Below are positions 54,090 through 63,073 of a stretch of DNA of 64,000 nt, one piece after another. The stretch comes from CAYNST01 sp964434105 (GTDB taxonomy: Bacteria; Pseudomonadota; Gammaproteobacteria; Pseudomonadales; Cellvibrionaceae), in assembly GCA_964434105.1 (NCBI GenBank), contig CAYSTJ010000013.1, positions 1-64,000 on the forward strand. The letters run 5' to 3'. Each line of letters opens with the position of its first letter. Position 1 is the first letter of the stretch. The notes beneath the pieces were generated by a model. That model saw only the letters and a list, made by a program, of their open reading frames with translations, had not been told where the DNA came from and made no database searches. The translations under genes were made by a program, and so were the position numbers.

Positions 54090-55064
54090 ATGAAGCCTGA
54101 TCAGAAATCCGTACGGCATATCGCTGTTGTCATGGACCCGATTGACCGGATTACCTATTATAAGGATACAACGCTGGCGTTACTGCTGGCGGCCCAGGCG
54201 CGCGGATTCGTCCTGTGGTATTGCGAGCTCGGCGATCTGTCTCTGGAACAGGGGGTTGGCCACGCATTTCTGCGCCCGCTTAACGTTTTCGACAACGCGG
54301 TCAAATGGTTTGAGCTGGGCGAGGGAACCCGCCGCCCCCTGGCGGAGATGGATGCGGTGCTGATGCGCAAGGACCCCCCTTTCGATAATCAGTACATCTA
54401 TTCTACCTATATACTGGAACAGGCCGAGCAGGAAGGATGCCTGATCGTCAACAAGCCGCAGAGTCTCCGGGACTTCAATGAGAAGATCTTCGCCACGCAG
54501 TTTCCGCAATGCTGTCCGCCGGTACTGGTGAGCAGGGACAGTCAGCACCTGCGGGCGTTTCACCAGATGCATGGCGATGTTATTTTCAAACCGCTTGATG
54601 GCATGGGGGGTACCGGCATTTTCCGGTGTCGACAAGACGACCCCAATGTTTCTGTCATACTGGAAATGCTGACCCGGGGCAACCATGATTTCATCATGGC
54701 GCAACGCTTTATTCCGGAAATTTCCCTGGGTGACAAACGTATACTGGTGGTTGACGGTGAAGCCATACCCTATGCACTGGCGCGCATCCCCGCGCAGGGT
54801 GAGACGCGCGGCAATCTTGCTGCCGGTGGTCGGGGTGTCGCGCAGGCGCTCACCGAGCGGGATCATTGGATTGTCGCCCAGGTTGCACCGACCCTGCGTC
54901 AAAAGGGGCTATTATTTGTAGGCCTGGATGTTATTGGCGATTATCTTACCGAAATCAATATCACCAGCCCGACCTGCGCGCGCGAGATTGACCAGGCCTT
55001 TGATACGCGGATTGGCGATCGCCTGATGGACGCACTGGAACGACGCCTTCCCGGCAACCACTGA
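54090..55064 (+). CDS. gshB: Glutathione synthetase
   Basis: An ATP-grasp enzyme (324 residues) that joins gamma-Glu-Cys and Gly to make glutathione. The start has VVMDPIDRITYYKDTTLALL, typical of GshB. Binding segments are VIFKPLDGMGGTGIFR (ATP-grasp loop) and EINITSPTCAREID (Mg/ATP). ARIPAQGETRGNLAAGGRGV contains the glycine-rich region. The order gshB-tonB-yqgE-ruvX downstream of divergent pilG is conserved in Pseudomonas. Confidence 0.95.
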   Translation: MKPDQKSVRHIAVVMDPIDRITYYKDTTLALLLAAQARGFVLWYCELGDLSLEQGVGHAFLRPLNVFDNAVKWFELGEGTRRPLAEMDAVLMRKDPPFDNQYIYSTYILEQAEQEGCLIVNKPQSLRDFNEKIFATQFPQCCPPVLVSRDSQHLRAFHQMHGDVIFKPLDGMGGTGIFRCRQDDPNVSVILEMLTRGNHDFIMAQRFIPEISLGDKRILVVDGEAIPYALARIPAQGETRGNLAAGGRGVAQALTERDHWIVAQVAPTLRQKGLLFVGLDVIGDYLTEINITSPTCAREIDQAFDTRIGDRLMDALERRLPGNH

Positions 55065-55121
55065 ACTGTTGCCACCCGCTCCACGAGCGCGGGAAACTGA
55101 CTGGAAACTAGCATTACCTAT

Positions 55122-55991
55122 ATGACTCTGGATCTCGAAAAAAGTAACGAACGCATCAGCTTTACGGCATTTCTGGCGATTGCGGTGCATGCCATTATCA
55201 TTCTGGGCATTGGCGCCATGGCGCTGGCACCGCTGGAGGTCCCGCCGACGCTCAATGTCACCTTGGCCACCTATCAATCCGACAATGCCCCTGAGCAGGC
55301 GGATTTTCTCGCCCAGCACAATCAGGAGGCGAGCGGCGATGCTGATGAAGTGCGGGAGCTGACCACCCGCGAACAGGCGGACATTATGGCCTCGAAAATC
55401 AACCCGGTCACACCCGAGGCGCAGGTCAAGGCACAACAGCAAACGACACCGGACAACACGCTCGTTACGACTACCCGCCCCAGCCGTGTTCTGACGTCGA
55501 CGGATATAGACGAACTCGATGAGCGCCAGGACCTTGACGGTGACGACGCCGACAACCCCATCATCAACCCTGAAATTGCCAGCCTGCGCGCCCGGCTCGA
55601 TCGGCTGCAACAGGAATTCGCCCGGCGACCGCGCATTCGGCAGATGACTTCGGTTTCCACCAAGTCGTCCGCGGATGCCGAATATCTGCACCGCTGGACG
55701 CAGAAGGTTGAATTGCTGGGTAACGAGAATTTCCCGCGCGCGGCGCTCGACAACAATATATTCGGCAGTTTGCGCCTGTCGGTGCTGGTGAACAGCGACG
55801 GTTCAGTGGAGCGTGTAGAGATTCTCAAGTCCTCGGGTTATCCGGTGCTGGATCAGGCGGCGGTACAGATTGTGCGGCTCGCCAGCCCGTTTGACGCCTT
55901 CCCGCCGGAGATCCTGAAGTCCGCTGATCAGCTTGATATCATTCGCACATGGCGCTTTGAAATCACCGGAATGAAAGCCGGCAGCTCCTGA
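55122..55991 (+). CDS. TonB-like energy transducer (TonB3-type)
   Basis: A 289-residue protein with one N-terminal membrane helix (FTAFLAIAVHAIIILGIGAM), a long charged middle part predicted to be helical (INPEIASLRARLDRLQQEFA), and a C-terminal TonB fold (LRLSVLVNSDGSVERVEILK, then SSGYPVLDQAAVQIVRLASPF). The Pro-rich spacer of classical TonB is absent; the middle is acidic and coiled-coil-like instead. The position between gshB and yqgE matches P. aeruginosa PA0406 (TonB3), which affects twitching motility. No ExbB/ExbD genes are adjacent. Confidence 0.88.
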   Translation: MTLDLEKSNERISFTAFLAIAVHAIIILGIGAMALAPLEVPPTLNVTLATYQSDNAPEQADFLAQHNQEASGDADEVRELTTREQADIMASKINPVTPEAQVKAQQQTTPDNTLVTTTRPSRVLTSTDIDELDERQDLDGDDADNPIINPEIASLRARLDRLQQEFARRPRIRQMTSVSTKSSADAEYLHRWTQKVELLGNENFPRAALDNNIFGSLRLSVLVNSDGSVERVEILKSSGYPVLDQAAVQIVRLASPFDAFPPEILKSADQLDIIRTWRFEITGMKAGSS

Positions 55992-56042
55992 AATTGTCAA
56001 TCTCCGGTTGTTTTTTCACGTCGGACACCCAATACTTGCACC

Positions 56043-56627
56043 ATGGCCAGTAAAATCAGGACTTTCAGCAAAATTCACGGCAGCCTGCGCAATCACTTCC
56101 TGATTGCAATGCCCGGGCTCAAGGACCCTTTGTTCAACCAATCCCTGACCTACATCTGCGATCACAGTGCGGAAGGTGCCATGGGCATCCTGATCAATCG
56201 TCCCATGGACATCCTGTTGCGTGATGTCTTCGAGCAAATGGCAATCGTCTACAAACCCGAATCCGGTGCCCTCCCTATCCTCGCCGGTGGCCCGGTGAGC
56301 ACCGAGCGGGGTTTTGTATTGCACAGAACCGAAGGGTCCTGGCAGTCCTCAATGGAAGTCGGCCCCGATATTTCACTGACCGCATCCCGCGATATTGTTG
56401 CGGCTCTGGCCGATGGTTCGGGGCCCGCCAACGCCCAGTTCGCGCTGGGTTATGCAGGCTGGGGTGCCGGGCAGCTTGAAGAAGAACTTCTGCAGAACAA
56501 CTGGCTGACCATTGATGCCGACAGTGAGATCATCTTCAATACGCCGGTAGAACAACGTTGGGTCCGTGCCGCACAGGGCCTTGGCGTGGATATTAACCTG
56601 ATAGCCAGCTGTGCCGGCCACGCCTGA
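56043..56627 (+). CDS. yqgE: YqgE/AlgH family protein
   Basis: A 194-residue member of the UPF0301/AlgH family. The signature is SLRNHFLIAMPGLKDPLFNQ followed by SLTYICDHSAEGAMGILINR, then GGPVSTERGFVLH and YAGWGAGQLEEELLQNNWL. The function is unclear; in Pseudomonas alleles affect alginate and motility regulation. The predicted start at 56043 follows a weak ribosome site. The stop lies just before the assembly gap, and the next gene, ruvX, is its usual partner. Confidence 0.93.
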   Translation: MASKIRTFSKIHGSLRNHFLIAMPGLKDPLFNQSLTYICDHSAEGAMGILINRPMDILLRDVFEQMAIVYKPESGALPILAGGPVSTERGFVLHRTEGSWQSSMEVGPDISLTASRDIVAALADGSGPANAQFALGYAGWGAGQLEEELLQNNWLTIDADSEIIFNTPVEQRWVRAAQGLGVDINLIASCAGHA

Positions 56628-56651
56628 ATCCGGCCTTTGTGACCTTACAGT

Positions 56652-56751
56652 NNNNNNNNNNNNNNNNNNNNNNNNNNNNNNNNNNNNNNNNNNNNNNNNN
56701 NNNNNNNNNNNNNNNNNNNNNNNNNNNNNNNNNNNNNNNNNNNNNNNNNNN
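56652..56751. other. Assembly gap (100 N)
   Basis: One hundred N. The same 15 bases, TTGTGACCTTACAGT, stand just left (56637-56651) and just right (56752-56766) of the gap. The contig ends therefore probably overlap, and the true gap may be zero or negative rather than 100 bases. Both flanking genes are complete. Confidence 0.95.
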
Positions 56752-56798
56752 TTGTGACCTTACAGTGGCCTGCCTGACTGGATAACCGCTTACCCGAT

Positions 56799-57245
56799 AT
56801 GTCCGCCCGCAAACCATTTACCGCCCTCGCTTTTGATTACGGCACCCGGAACATTGGCGCAGCCGTCGGCCAGAGTGTCACCGGCAACGCACGCGAATTG
56901 CCACCACTGCGGGCGCGGGACGGGGTGCCCGACTGGCACCAGGTCGAGAGGCTTCTGAAAGAGTGGCAGCCCGACTATATCGTCGTTGGACTGCCGTTGA
57001 ACATGGACGCTACCGAGAGCGATTTCGCCGCGCGGGCGCGCCGCTTCGGTAACCGCCTGCATGGCCGCTTCGGGTATCCTGTACGGATGCACGACGAGCG
57101 CCTGACCACCCGCGAAGCCAAGGCGGAAGCCCGTGAACTCGGAACGCCGGGCAGTTATGCCGAAAACCCCGTCGACTCCATTGCCGCCCGCCTGATTCTC
57201 GAAAGCTGGCTGCGCACCGGTCCCGACCACCCTGGCGCGAGTTAA
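56799..57245 (+). CDS. ruvX: Holliday junction resolvase-like RuvX (YqgF)
   Basis: A 148-residue RNase H-fold nuclease implicated in 16S rRNA 5' end processing and called a putative Holliday junction resolvase. Motifs are ALAFDYGTRNIGAAVGQSV (catalytic Asp), VVGLPLNMDATESDFAARAR, DERLTTREAKAEARE and DSIAARLILESWL (C-terminal Asp). It follows yqgE across the assembly gap and is convergent with pilU. Confidence 0.93.
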   Translation: MSARKPFTALAFDYGTRNIGAAVGQSVTGNARELPPLRARDGVPDWHQVERLLKEWQPDYIVVGLPLNMDATESDFAARARRFGNRLHGRFGYPVRMHDERLTTREAKAEARELGTPGSYAENPVDSIAARLILESWLRTGPDHPGAS

Positions 57246-57271
57246 ACCCGGCTGTACGGCCCGCAAATACG

Positions 57272-58411
57272 TTAAAAGCGCCGCGAACGGGTGGTTTCAT
57301 CCTCCATGCTCAGTTCATCCGCCGCATGGCTCAGATAATCTGAATCGGTTTCGGAACGCAGTTTGATCATCAGTCGCAAATCGTTAGGCGAGTCCGCATG
57401 GGCCAGCGCGTCTTCGTAGGTGATCTCCCCGGAGTCGTACAAATCGAACAATGCCTGATCGAACGTCTGCATACCCAGCTCCGTCGACTTTTTCATCAAA
57501 TCCTTCAGCTCGTGCACCTGCGCCTTGCGGATCAGATCGGACGCCAGCGGCGTATTCAAAAAAACTTCCAGACAGGCGCGCCGCCCCTGACCGTCCGGGG
57601 TCGGGATCAGCTGTTGCGCCACAATTGCCTTCAGGTTCAGCGACAGATCCATCCACAACTGACTGTGTCGGTCCGCCGGAAAGAAATGGATGATGCGGTC
57701 CAGCGCCTGGTTGGCATTGTTGGCGTGCAGGGTACACAGGCACAGGTGCCCGGTTTCGGCAAACGCAATGGCGTGGTCCATGGTTTCGCGGGAACGCACC
57801 TCGCCGATCAGAATAACGTCCGGCGCCTGTCGCAGGGTGTTTTTCAATGCCACGTCAAACGATTCGGTATCGATACCCACTTCGCGCTGGGTGATGACGC
57901 AACCCTGGTGCTGATGGATAAACTCGATCGGATCTTCAATCGAAATGATGTGCCCTTTGGAATTGCGATTGCGATGACCGATCATGGCGGCCAGCGAGGT
58001 CGATTTACCGGTACCGGTAGCACCAACGAACATGACCAGTCCACGCTTGATCATGGCCAGTTCCTTGATGATCTCCGGCAGCCCCAGATCGTCGATCCTG
58101 GGAATCGTGGTCTCGATCCGGCGCAACACCAGCCCGGCCAGGTTGCGCTGAAAAAACGCGCTGGCGCGAAAACGTCCTATGCCGCGGGCACTGATGGCAT
58201 AGTTAAGCTCCTTTTTCTCCGCAAACTCGTTGCGCTGCTTCTCGTTCATGGTGCTCAACACCATTTCCCGCACTTTCTCGGGCGTCAGCGGTGTCGTGGT
58301 CACCGGCTGAATCTTGCCGTTCAGCTTGATCGACGGCGGGATACCCGCGGTAATAAACAGGTCGGAAGCCAGCTTCTCGACCATAAGGCGTAACAGGCGG
58401 TCAATATCCAT
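57272..58411 (-). CDS. pilU: PilU, type IV pilus retraction ATPase
   Basis: A 379-residue hexameric secretion ATPase. Walker A is FVGATGTGKSTSLAAMIGH, and LIGEVRSRETMDHAIAFAET is the Walker B-Asp box; the His box is HLCLCTLHANNANQAL. It starts MDIDRLLRLMVEKLASDLFI and ends with an acidic tail. PilU works with PilT to power pilus retraction, and cannot usually act alone. The gene lies 68 bases after pilT on the same strand. Confidence 0.94.
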   Translation of the reverse strand: MDIDRLLRLMVEKLASDLFITAGIPPSIKLNGKIQPVTTTPLTPEKVREMVLSTMNEKQRNEFAEKKELNYAISARGIGRFRASAFFQRNLAGLVLRRIETTIPRIDDLGLPEIIKELAMIKRGLVMFVGATGTGKSTSLAAMIGHRNRNSKGHIISIEDPIEFIHQHQGCVITQREVGIDTESFDVALKNTLRQAPDVILIGEVRSRETMDHAIAFAETGHLCLCTLHANNANQALDRIIHFFPADRHSQLWMDLSLNLKAIVAQQLIPTPDGQGRRACLEVFLNTPLASDLIRKAQVHELKDLMKKSTELGMQTFDQALFDLYDSGEITYEDALAHADSPNDLRLMIKLRSETDSDYLSHAADELSMEDETTRSRRF

Positions 58412-58479
58412 AACGCATTCTCAAAGTTGAATAAACGGGGGCCGCCCGCCCAACCGGTTTGGGGTAGCGGCGCAACATG

Positions 58480-59514
58480 TTAGAAATTCTCCGGCATTTT
58501 GGCTTTTTCCCGGGCATTCTCCCGACTGACAATCCGCTTGGCCACCAGATCGGCCAGGCACTGATCCATGGTCTGCATACCGACCGACGCCCCCGTCTGA
58601 ATGGACGAATACATCTGTGCAACTTTGTCTTCCCGGATCAGGTTCCGAATCGCCGGCGTACCCCGCATAATCTCATGAGCGGCCACCCGGCCACCCCCGA
58701 CTCGCTTGATCAGGGTCTGGGAAACCACGGCCTGCAGGGACTCCGACAGCATGGAGCGCACCATCGCCTTTTCGTTGGCCGGAAAAACATCCACCACCCG
58801 GTCGATAGTCTTGGCCGCCGACGTGGTGTGCAATGTGCCGAATACCAGGTGGCCGGTCTCGGCGGCCGTCAGTGCCAGGCGGATGGTTTCCAGGTCGCGC
58901 ATCTCCCCCACCAGGATAATGTCCGGGTCTTCCCGCAGGGCGGAACGCAGCGCTTCTGCGAAGCCGTGTGTATCGCGGTGGACTTCTCGCTGGTTCACCA
59001 GACATTTCTTGCTTTCATGCACAAATTCAATTGGGTCTTCGATGGTGAGGATGTGGTGGTATTTGCTTTCGTTAATAAAATCCACCATGGCGGCCAGGGT
59101 AGTGGATTTGCCGGAGCCGGTCGGCCCCGTCACCAGGACCAGGCCGCGCGGCACCGAGGACACGTCACGGAACACCTGCCCCATACCCAGCTCTTCCATG
59201 GTCAGCACCTTGGAAGGAATGGTACGGAATACTGCGCCGGCGCCACGATTCTGGTTGAACGCGTTAACCCGGAAGCGGGCGACCCCGGGAACTTCGAAAG
59301 AGAAGTCCGTCTCCAGAAATTCCTCGAAATCCTTGCGCTGCTTGTCATTCATTATTTCGTAGATCAGACTGTGCACCTGTTTGTGATCCATGGGCGGCAG
59401 ATTGATACGCCGCACATCGCCATCAACACGAATCATGGGCGGGAGACCCGCCGACAGATGCAGGTCGGAAGCGCCCTGTTTGGCAGAAAAGGCAAGTAGC
59501 TCGGTGATATCCAT
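58480..59514 (-). CDS. pilT: PilT, type IV pilus retraction ATPase
   Basis: A 344-residue twitching-motility ATPase that disassembles the pilus. Walker A GPTGSGKSTTLAAMVDF, the Asp box LVGEMRDLETIRLALTAAET and the His box FGTLHTTSAAKTI are intact; the AIRNLIREDKVAQMYSSIQT helix near the end is the retraction-specific motif. The start MDITELLAFSAKQGASDLHL is used; an upstream extension of 14 codons in the longer frame is dismissed. Divergent from yggS; operon with pilU. Confidence 0.95.
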   Translation of the reverse strand: MDITELLAFSAKQGASDLHLSAGLPPMIRVDGDVRRINLPPMDHKQVHSLIYEIMNDKQRKDFEEFLETDFSFEVPGVARFRVNAFNQNRGAGAVFRTIPSKVLTMEELGMGQVFRDVSSVPRGLVLVTGPTGSGKSTTLAAMVDFINESKYHHILTIEDPIEFVHESKKCLVNQREVHRDTHGFAEALRSALREDPDIILVGEMRDLETIRLALTAAETGHLVFGTLHTTSAAKTIDRVVDVFPANEKAMVRSMLSESLQAVVSQTLIKRVGGGRVAAHEIMRGTPAIRNLIREDKVAQMYSSIQTGASVGMQTMDQCLADLVAKRIVSRENAREKAKMPENF

Positions 59515-59642
59515 GAAAAGAAAACCCTTGTACGTGGGGGCTGTCGTTACAGCCACTGAAAAGTTATCGATTACTCCGGTATATTACCCGCATGAAAGCG
59601 GCTCACCGCGAGCGGTCCAGCGTGCGTTGTACCAATAAGTAT

Positions 59643-60320
59643 ATGCACAGGATTTCAGACCGCCTAACGCAGGTTCAAAATTCCATACAAAGTCTGGCGC
59701 TGTCCTGTGACCGCAAGCCGGACGATGTGTTGTTGCTGGCGGTCAGTAAAACTCACCCGGCCACCGCCATAGAGGCCGCATTCCATGCCGGGCAGCGGCA
59801 TTTTGGGGAGAACTATTTGCAGGAGGCCGTCGCCAAAATCGCAGCGCTTGCACATCTACCGCTGTGCTGGCATTTTATTGGGCCGCTGCAGAGTAACAAA
59901 ACCGGCGCCGTTGCGGCCCATTTTGACTGGGTGCACACGGTTGACCGCGTTAAAATCGCTGAACGGCTCAACCAGCAGCGCCCTTCTGACCTGCCCCCGC
60001 TCAACATTTGCATACAGGTGAACATTGACCGGGAGCCCAGCAAGGCGGGCTGCCTGCCGGAGGAAGCGACAGCGTTATGCCGGCAGGTGAGCGCACTGCC
60101 CAACGTCAGTCTGCGCGGGTTGATGTCAATTCCGCGACCGGGCAACAGCGCCGACGCTTTCCGACGTGTCACGCAGTTGCAGCAGCAGATCGCGAGTACG
60201 ACGGGATTGGCACTCGACACACTGTCGATGGGCATGTCGGATGATCTGCCGGAGGCGATTGCTGCCGGCGCTACGATAGTACGGGTCGGGACGGCGATAT
60301 TCGGCCCGCGGCCCGTCTGA
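59643..60320 (+). CDS. yggS: YggS family PLP-binding protein
   Basis: A 225-residue PLP homeostasis protein (PLPBP). The PLP Lys is in LLLAVSKTHPATAIEAAF, and FGENYLQEAVAKI and WHFIGPLQSNKTGAVAAHFD are family landmarks. SMGMSDDLPEAIAAGATIVR is the C-terminal phosphate-binding motif. The protein has no known catalytic role but buffers PLP and influences amino-acid metabolism. ATG at 59643 is chosen from the alignment to MHRISDRLTQVQ. It precedes proC, a conserved pairing. Confidence 0.93.
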   Translation: MHRISDRLTQVQNSIQSLALSCDRKPDDVLLLAVSKTHPATAIEAAFHAGQRHFGENYLQEAVAKIAALAHLPLCWHFIGPLQSNKTGAVAAHFDWVHTVDRVKIAERLNQQRPSDLPPLNICIQVNIDREPSKAGCLPEEATALCRQVSALPNVSLRGLMSIPRPGNSADAFRRVTQLQQQIASTTGLALDTLSMGMSDDLPEAIAAGATIVRVGTAIFGPRPV

Positions 60321-60416
60321 TTCACCCCGTCCGGGCCACGGGGAACACTGACGCGGCGACGGCAGCCCGGCCCTGGGCGTGCCCGCTCCGCACTGACCAC
60401 GACGAATGAGGTGTTT

Positions 60417-61256
60417 GTGTCTACAACAAAAATCGGCTTTATCGGCGGCGGCAACATGGCCCGCAGCATTATTGGTGGACTGGTTGACGCGTTGGTGCCG
60501 GGACAGCCGGACAACGCACCGGTATCCGTGATGGTGAGCGATCCCAGCGCGGCATCGCGGGAGGGGCTGGAGCGGGACTTTGGTGTCATAACCGTCGCCG
60601 AAAACCGTCCGGTCTGTGAGTTTGCCGACGTTCTGATCCTGGCGGTCAAACCCCAGGTGATGGGGCCGGTATGTCAGGCCCTGCGGGAATTCCGTCAGCC
60701 GCATGCCATGGTGATTTCAATCGCAGCGGGCATTAGCTGTGCCAGCCTGAAACAATGGCTTGGCAGCTCAGTGCCTGTCGTGCGATGCATGCCCAACACG
60801 CCGGCACTGGTCCAGTGCGGCGCCACTGGCGTGTTCGCCACCGCAGACGTCAGCCCCCAGCAACGGCAGCATGCCCAAGCTGTGTTAAGTGCGGTAGGCA
60901 CCGTTCACTGGGTTGAGGAGGAAAGCCTGATTGATGCGGTGACCGCAGTATCCGGCAGTGGGCCGGCCTATTTCTTCCTTTTAATAGAAGCCATGACCGA
61001 CGCCGGCGTCCAACTCGGACTGGAGCGCGAAACCGCCGCAAAACTGGCCATTCAAACCGCGGCCGGAGCTGCTAAACTGGCGGCCTCCGGTGATGCCGAT
61101 GCGGCAGAACTGCGTCGGCGGGTAAGTTCTCCCGGCGGTACAACGGAACGTGCCATTCAGGTGTTCGAACAACAAGGCTTTCGCGAGACAGTACAGCAGG
61201 CGATGACTGCCTGCGCCAACCGCTCCATCGAACTGGCCCGTCTTCTCGGCGACTAA
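60417..61256 (+). CDS. proC: Pyrroline-5-carboxylate reductase
   Basis: A 279-residue NAD(P)H-dependent enzyme that makes proline from P5C. The Rossmann start is KIGFIGGGNMARSIIGGLVD; the NADPH-binding part continues through LILAVKPQV. The dimer and active-site helix contains VSGSGPAYFFLLIEAM, and VSSPGGTTERAIQVFEQQGF is the proC signature. GTG at 60417 is preferred to GTG at 60411 because GAGG lies at a better distance. It sits between yggS and yggT. Confidence 0.93.
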   Translation: MSTTKIGFIGGGNMARSIIGGLVDALVPGQPDNAPVSVMVSDPSAASREGLERDFGVITVAENRPVCEFADVLILAVKPQVMGPVCQALREFRQPHAMVISIAAGISCASLKQWLGSSVPVVRCMPNTPALVQCGATGVFATADVSPQQRQHAQAVLSAVGTVHWVEEESLIDAVTAVSGSGPAYFFLLIEAMTDAGVQLGLERETAAKLAIQTAAGAAKLAASGDADAAELRRRVSSPGGTTERAIQVFEQQGFRETVQQAMTACANRSIELARLLGD

Positions 61257-61299
61257 CTGTCCTCGGCGCTTAACCTTCAATCAAAGGCCCTATTCATTC

Positions 61300-61890
61300 A
61301 TGGAAACCTTGCAAGAAATCCTCGTTTTTTTAATCCGTGTGTTCGGCTCGCTGTACCTGAGCCTGATACTGCTGCGCTTTTTGTTACAGGCGGCGCGAGC
61401 GGATTTCTACAATCCGATTTCGCAGCTGCTCGTCAAACTGACCAATCCCCTGCTGATTCCGTTGCGCAAAGTGATACCCGGCATATGGGGCATCGACCTG
61501 GCGTCGCTGGTACTGGCCTTACTGTTCCACTGGCTGGTGATGCAGCTGGTACTGCTGGTCAGTGGCTATGGTATGGGCCCACCCTTGGCGATGATTGCCT
61601 GGAGCCTGATTGCTATCGCTTTGAATATCATTAATATCTACCTGTTCGCAGGCCTGGTACTGTTTATCACCAGTTTCCTGGCACCTTACAGCACTCATCC
61701 GGTGCTGTTGCTCGTACGGCAGCTCCTGGAGCCTTTGCTGGCGCCGATCCGGCGCTTTGTGCCGGCGGTTGGCGGCCTCGATTTTTCACTGTTTTTCGCC
61801 GGCATATTTTTGGTGGTACTGCGCATGATCGTGATCAGTACCGGTCGCAATTTCCAGACCCCGTTTGGCCTGCTGATAGGGTATACCTGA
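61300..61890 (+). CDS. yggT: YggT family membrane protein
   Basis: A 196-residue inner-membrane protein with two copies of the YggT repeat, each of about two helices: SLYLSLILLRFLLQAARADF with NPISQLLVKLTNPLLIPLRK, and the second ending PVLLLVRQLLEPLLAPIRRF with VPAVGGLDFSLFFAGIFLV. The N-P-x-x-x-x..P-x-R-x-x-x-P motif recurs in both. The role is thought to be in osmotic or K-transport-related functions, not proven. Between proC and metX. Confidence 0.92.
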   Translation: METLQEILVFLIRVFGSLYLSLILLRFLLQAARADFYNPISQLLVKLTNPLLIPLRKVIPGIWGIDLASLVLALLFHWLVMQLVLLVSGYGMGPPLAMIAWSLIAIALNIINIYLFAGLVLFITSFLAPYSTHPVLLLVRQLLEPLLAPIRRFVPAVGGLDFSLFFAGIFLVVLRMIVISTGRNFQTPFGLLIGYT

Positions 61891-61927
61891 CATTACTACT
61901 GCTGACGTTACAACAACTGGCCCGGTT

Positions 61928-63073
61928 ATGCGCTCCTCATTTCCTCCAGATTCGGTCGGACTGGTGCAGCCCCGCACCATTCATTTCGATACGCCGCTGT
62001 TGCTGGCCAATGGGCGCCTGCTGGACAATTACGAACTTGTCGTTGAAACCTACGGCGAACTGAATGACCAGCGCAGCAACGCGGTGCTGGTCTGCCATGC
62101 CCTGTCCGGCCATCATCACGCCGCCGGCTATCATACGCCTGGCGATAAAAAGCCTGGATGGTGGGACGCCTACATCGGGCCGGGCAAAGCCATCGACACC
62201 CGCCGCTTCTTTGTCGTCAGTCTGAACAATATCGGTGGCTGTCATGGCTCCACCGGCCCCCGCAGCATCAATCCCGCGACGGGCGAGCCATGGGGCGCAG
62301 ACTTTCCGTCATTGCGTGTACGCGACTGGGTGGAATCCCAGTACCGGCTTATGCAGCACTTGGGCATCAACCGCTGGAGCGCCGTGGTGGGCGGCAGCCT
62401 GGGTGGGATGCAGGCCATGCGCTGGGCACTGGAGCATCCCGACTGCCTCGACCACTGCGTGACAATTGCCTCGGCGATGAAGCTCACGGCGCAGAACATT
62501 GCTTTCAACCAGACAGCACGCCAGTCGATCATGTGCGATCCTGATTTTGCCGACGGTCACTACCTGAAACACGGAACCCAGCCGCTAAATGGTCTGTCGG
62601 TCGCCCGCATGATCGGGCATATCACTTACCTCTCCAATGCCGGCATGGGCGAGAAGTTCGGGCGAGCGTTGCGTTCGGGCAGCTTCGCGCGCGGTGTGGA
62701 GGAGCCCGTCGAATTTCAGATCGAGAGTTATCTGCGCCACCAGGGCAACCGCTTCTCCAAAACCTTCGACGCCAATACCTACATTCTGATGACCCGTGCC
62801 CTCGACTATTTCGATCTGGCGCGCGAGTACAACGATGATCCGGTTGCGGCTTTCCAGCATGCGCGATGCAGGTTCCTGGTGATTTCCTTCACTTCGGACT
62901 GGCGATTTGCGCCCGAACGCTCGCGGGAAATCACGACTGCCCTGATGCGGGCCGGCAGGGATGTCGTTTACGCCGAGATTGAATCGGACTTCGGACACGA
63001 TGCGTTTCTGGTCCCCAATCAGCCTCGATACGACCAACTGTTTGGCCGCTACATGCAGGGAATATCGATCTGA
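61928..63073 (+). CDS. metX: Homoserine O-acyltransferase MetX
   Basis: A 381-residue alpha/beta hydrolase-fold enzyme that acylates homoserine for methionine synthesis. The nucleophile Ser is in AVVGGSLGGMQAMRWALE, the Asp in SFTSDWRFAPERS and the His in ESDFGHDAFLVP. ISLNNIGGCHGSTGP-type segments surround the oxyanion site. Pseudomonas-type MetX proteins use succinyl-CoA while others use acetyl-CoA; sequence motifs here do not settle it by eye. Its stop overlaps the metW start. Confidence 0.92.
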   Translation: MRSSFPPDSVGLVQPRTIHFDTPLLLANGRLLDNYELVVETYGELNDQRSNAVLVCHALSGHHHAAGYHTPGDKKPGWWDAYIGPGKAIDTRRFFVVSLNNIGGCHGSTGPRSINPATGEPWGADFPSLRVRDWVESQYRLMQHLGINRWSAVVGGSLGGMQAMRWALEHPDCLDHCVTIASAMKLTAQNIAFNQTARQSIMCDPDFADGHYLKHGTQPLNGLSVARMIGHITYLSNAGMGEKFGRALRSGSFARGVEEPVEFQIESYLRHQGNRFSKTFDANTYILMTRALDYFDLAREYNDDPVAAFQHARCRFLVISFTSDWRFAPERSREITTALMRAGRDVVYAEIESDFGHDAFLVPNQPRYDQLFGRYMQGISI

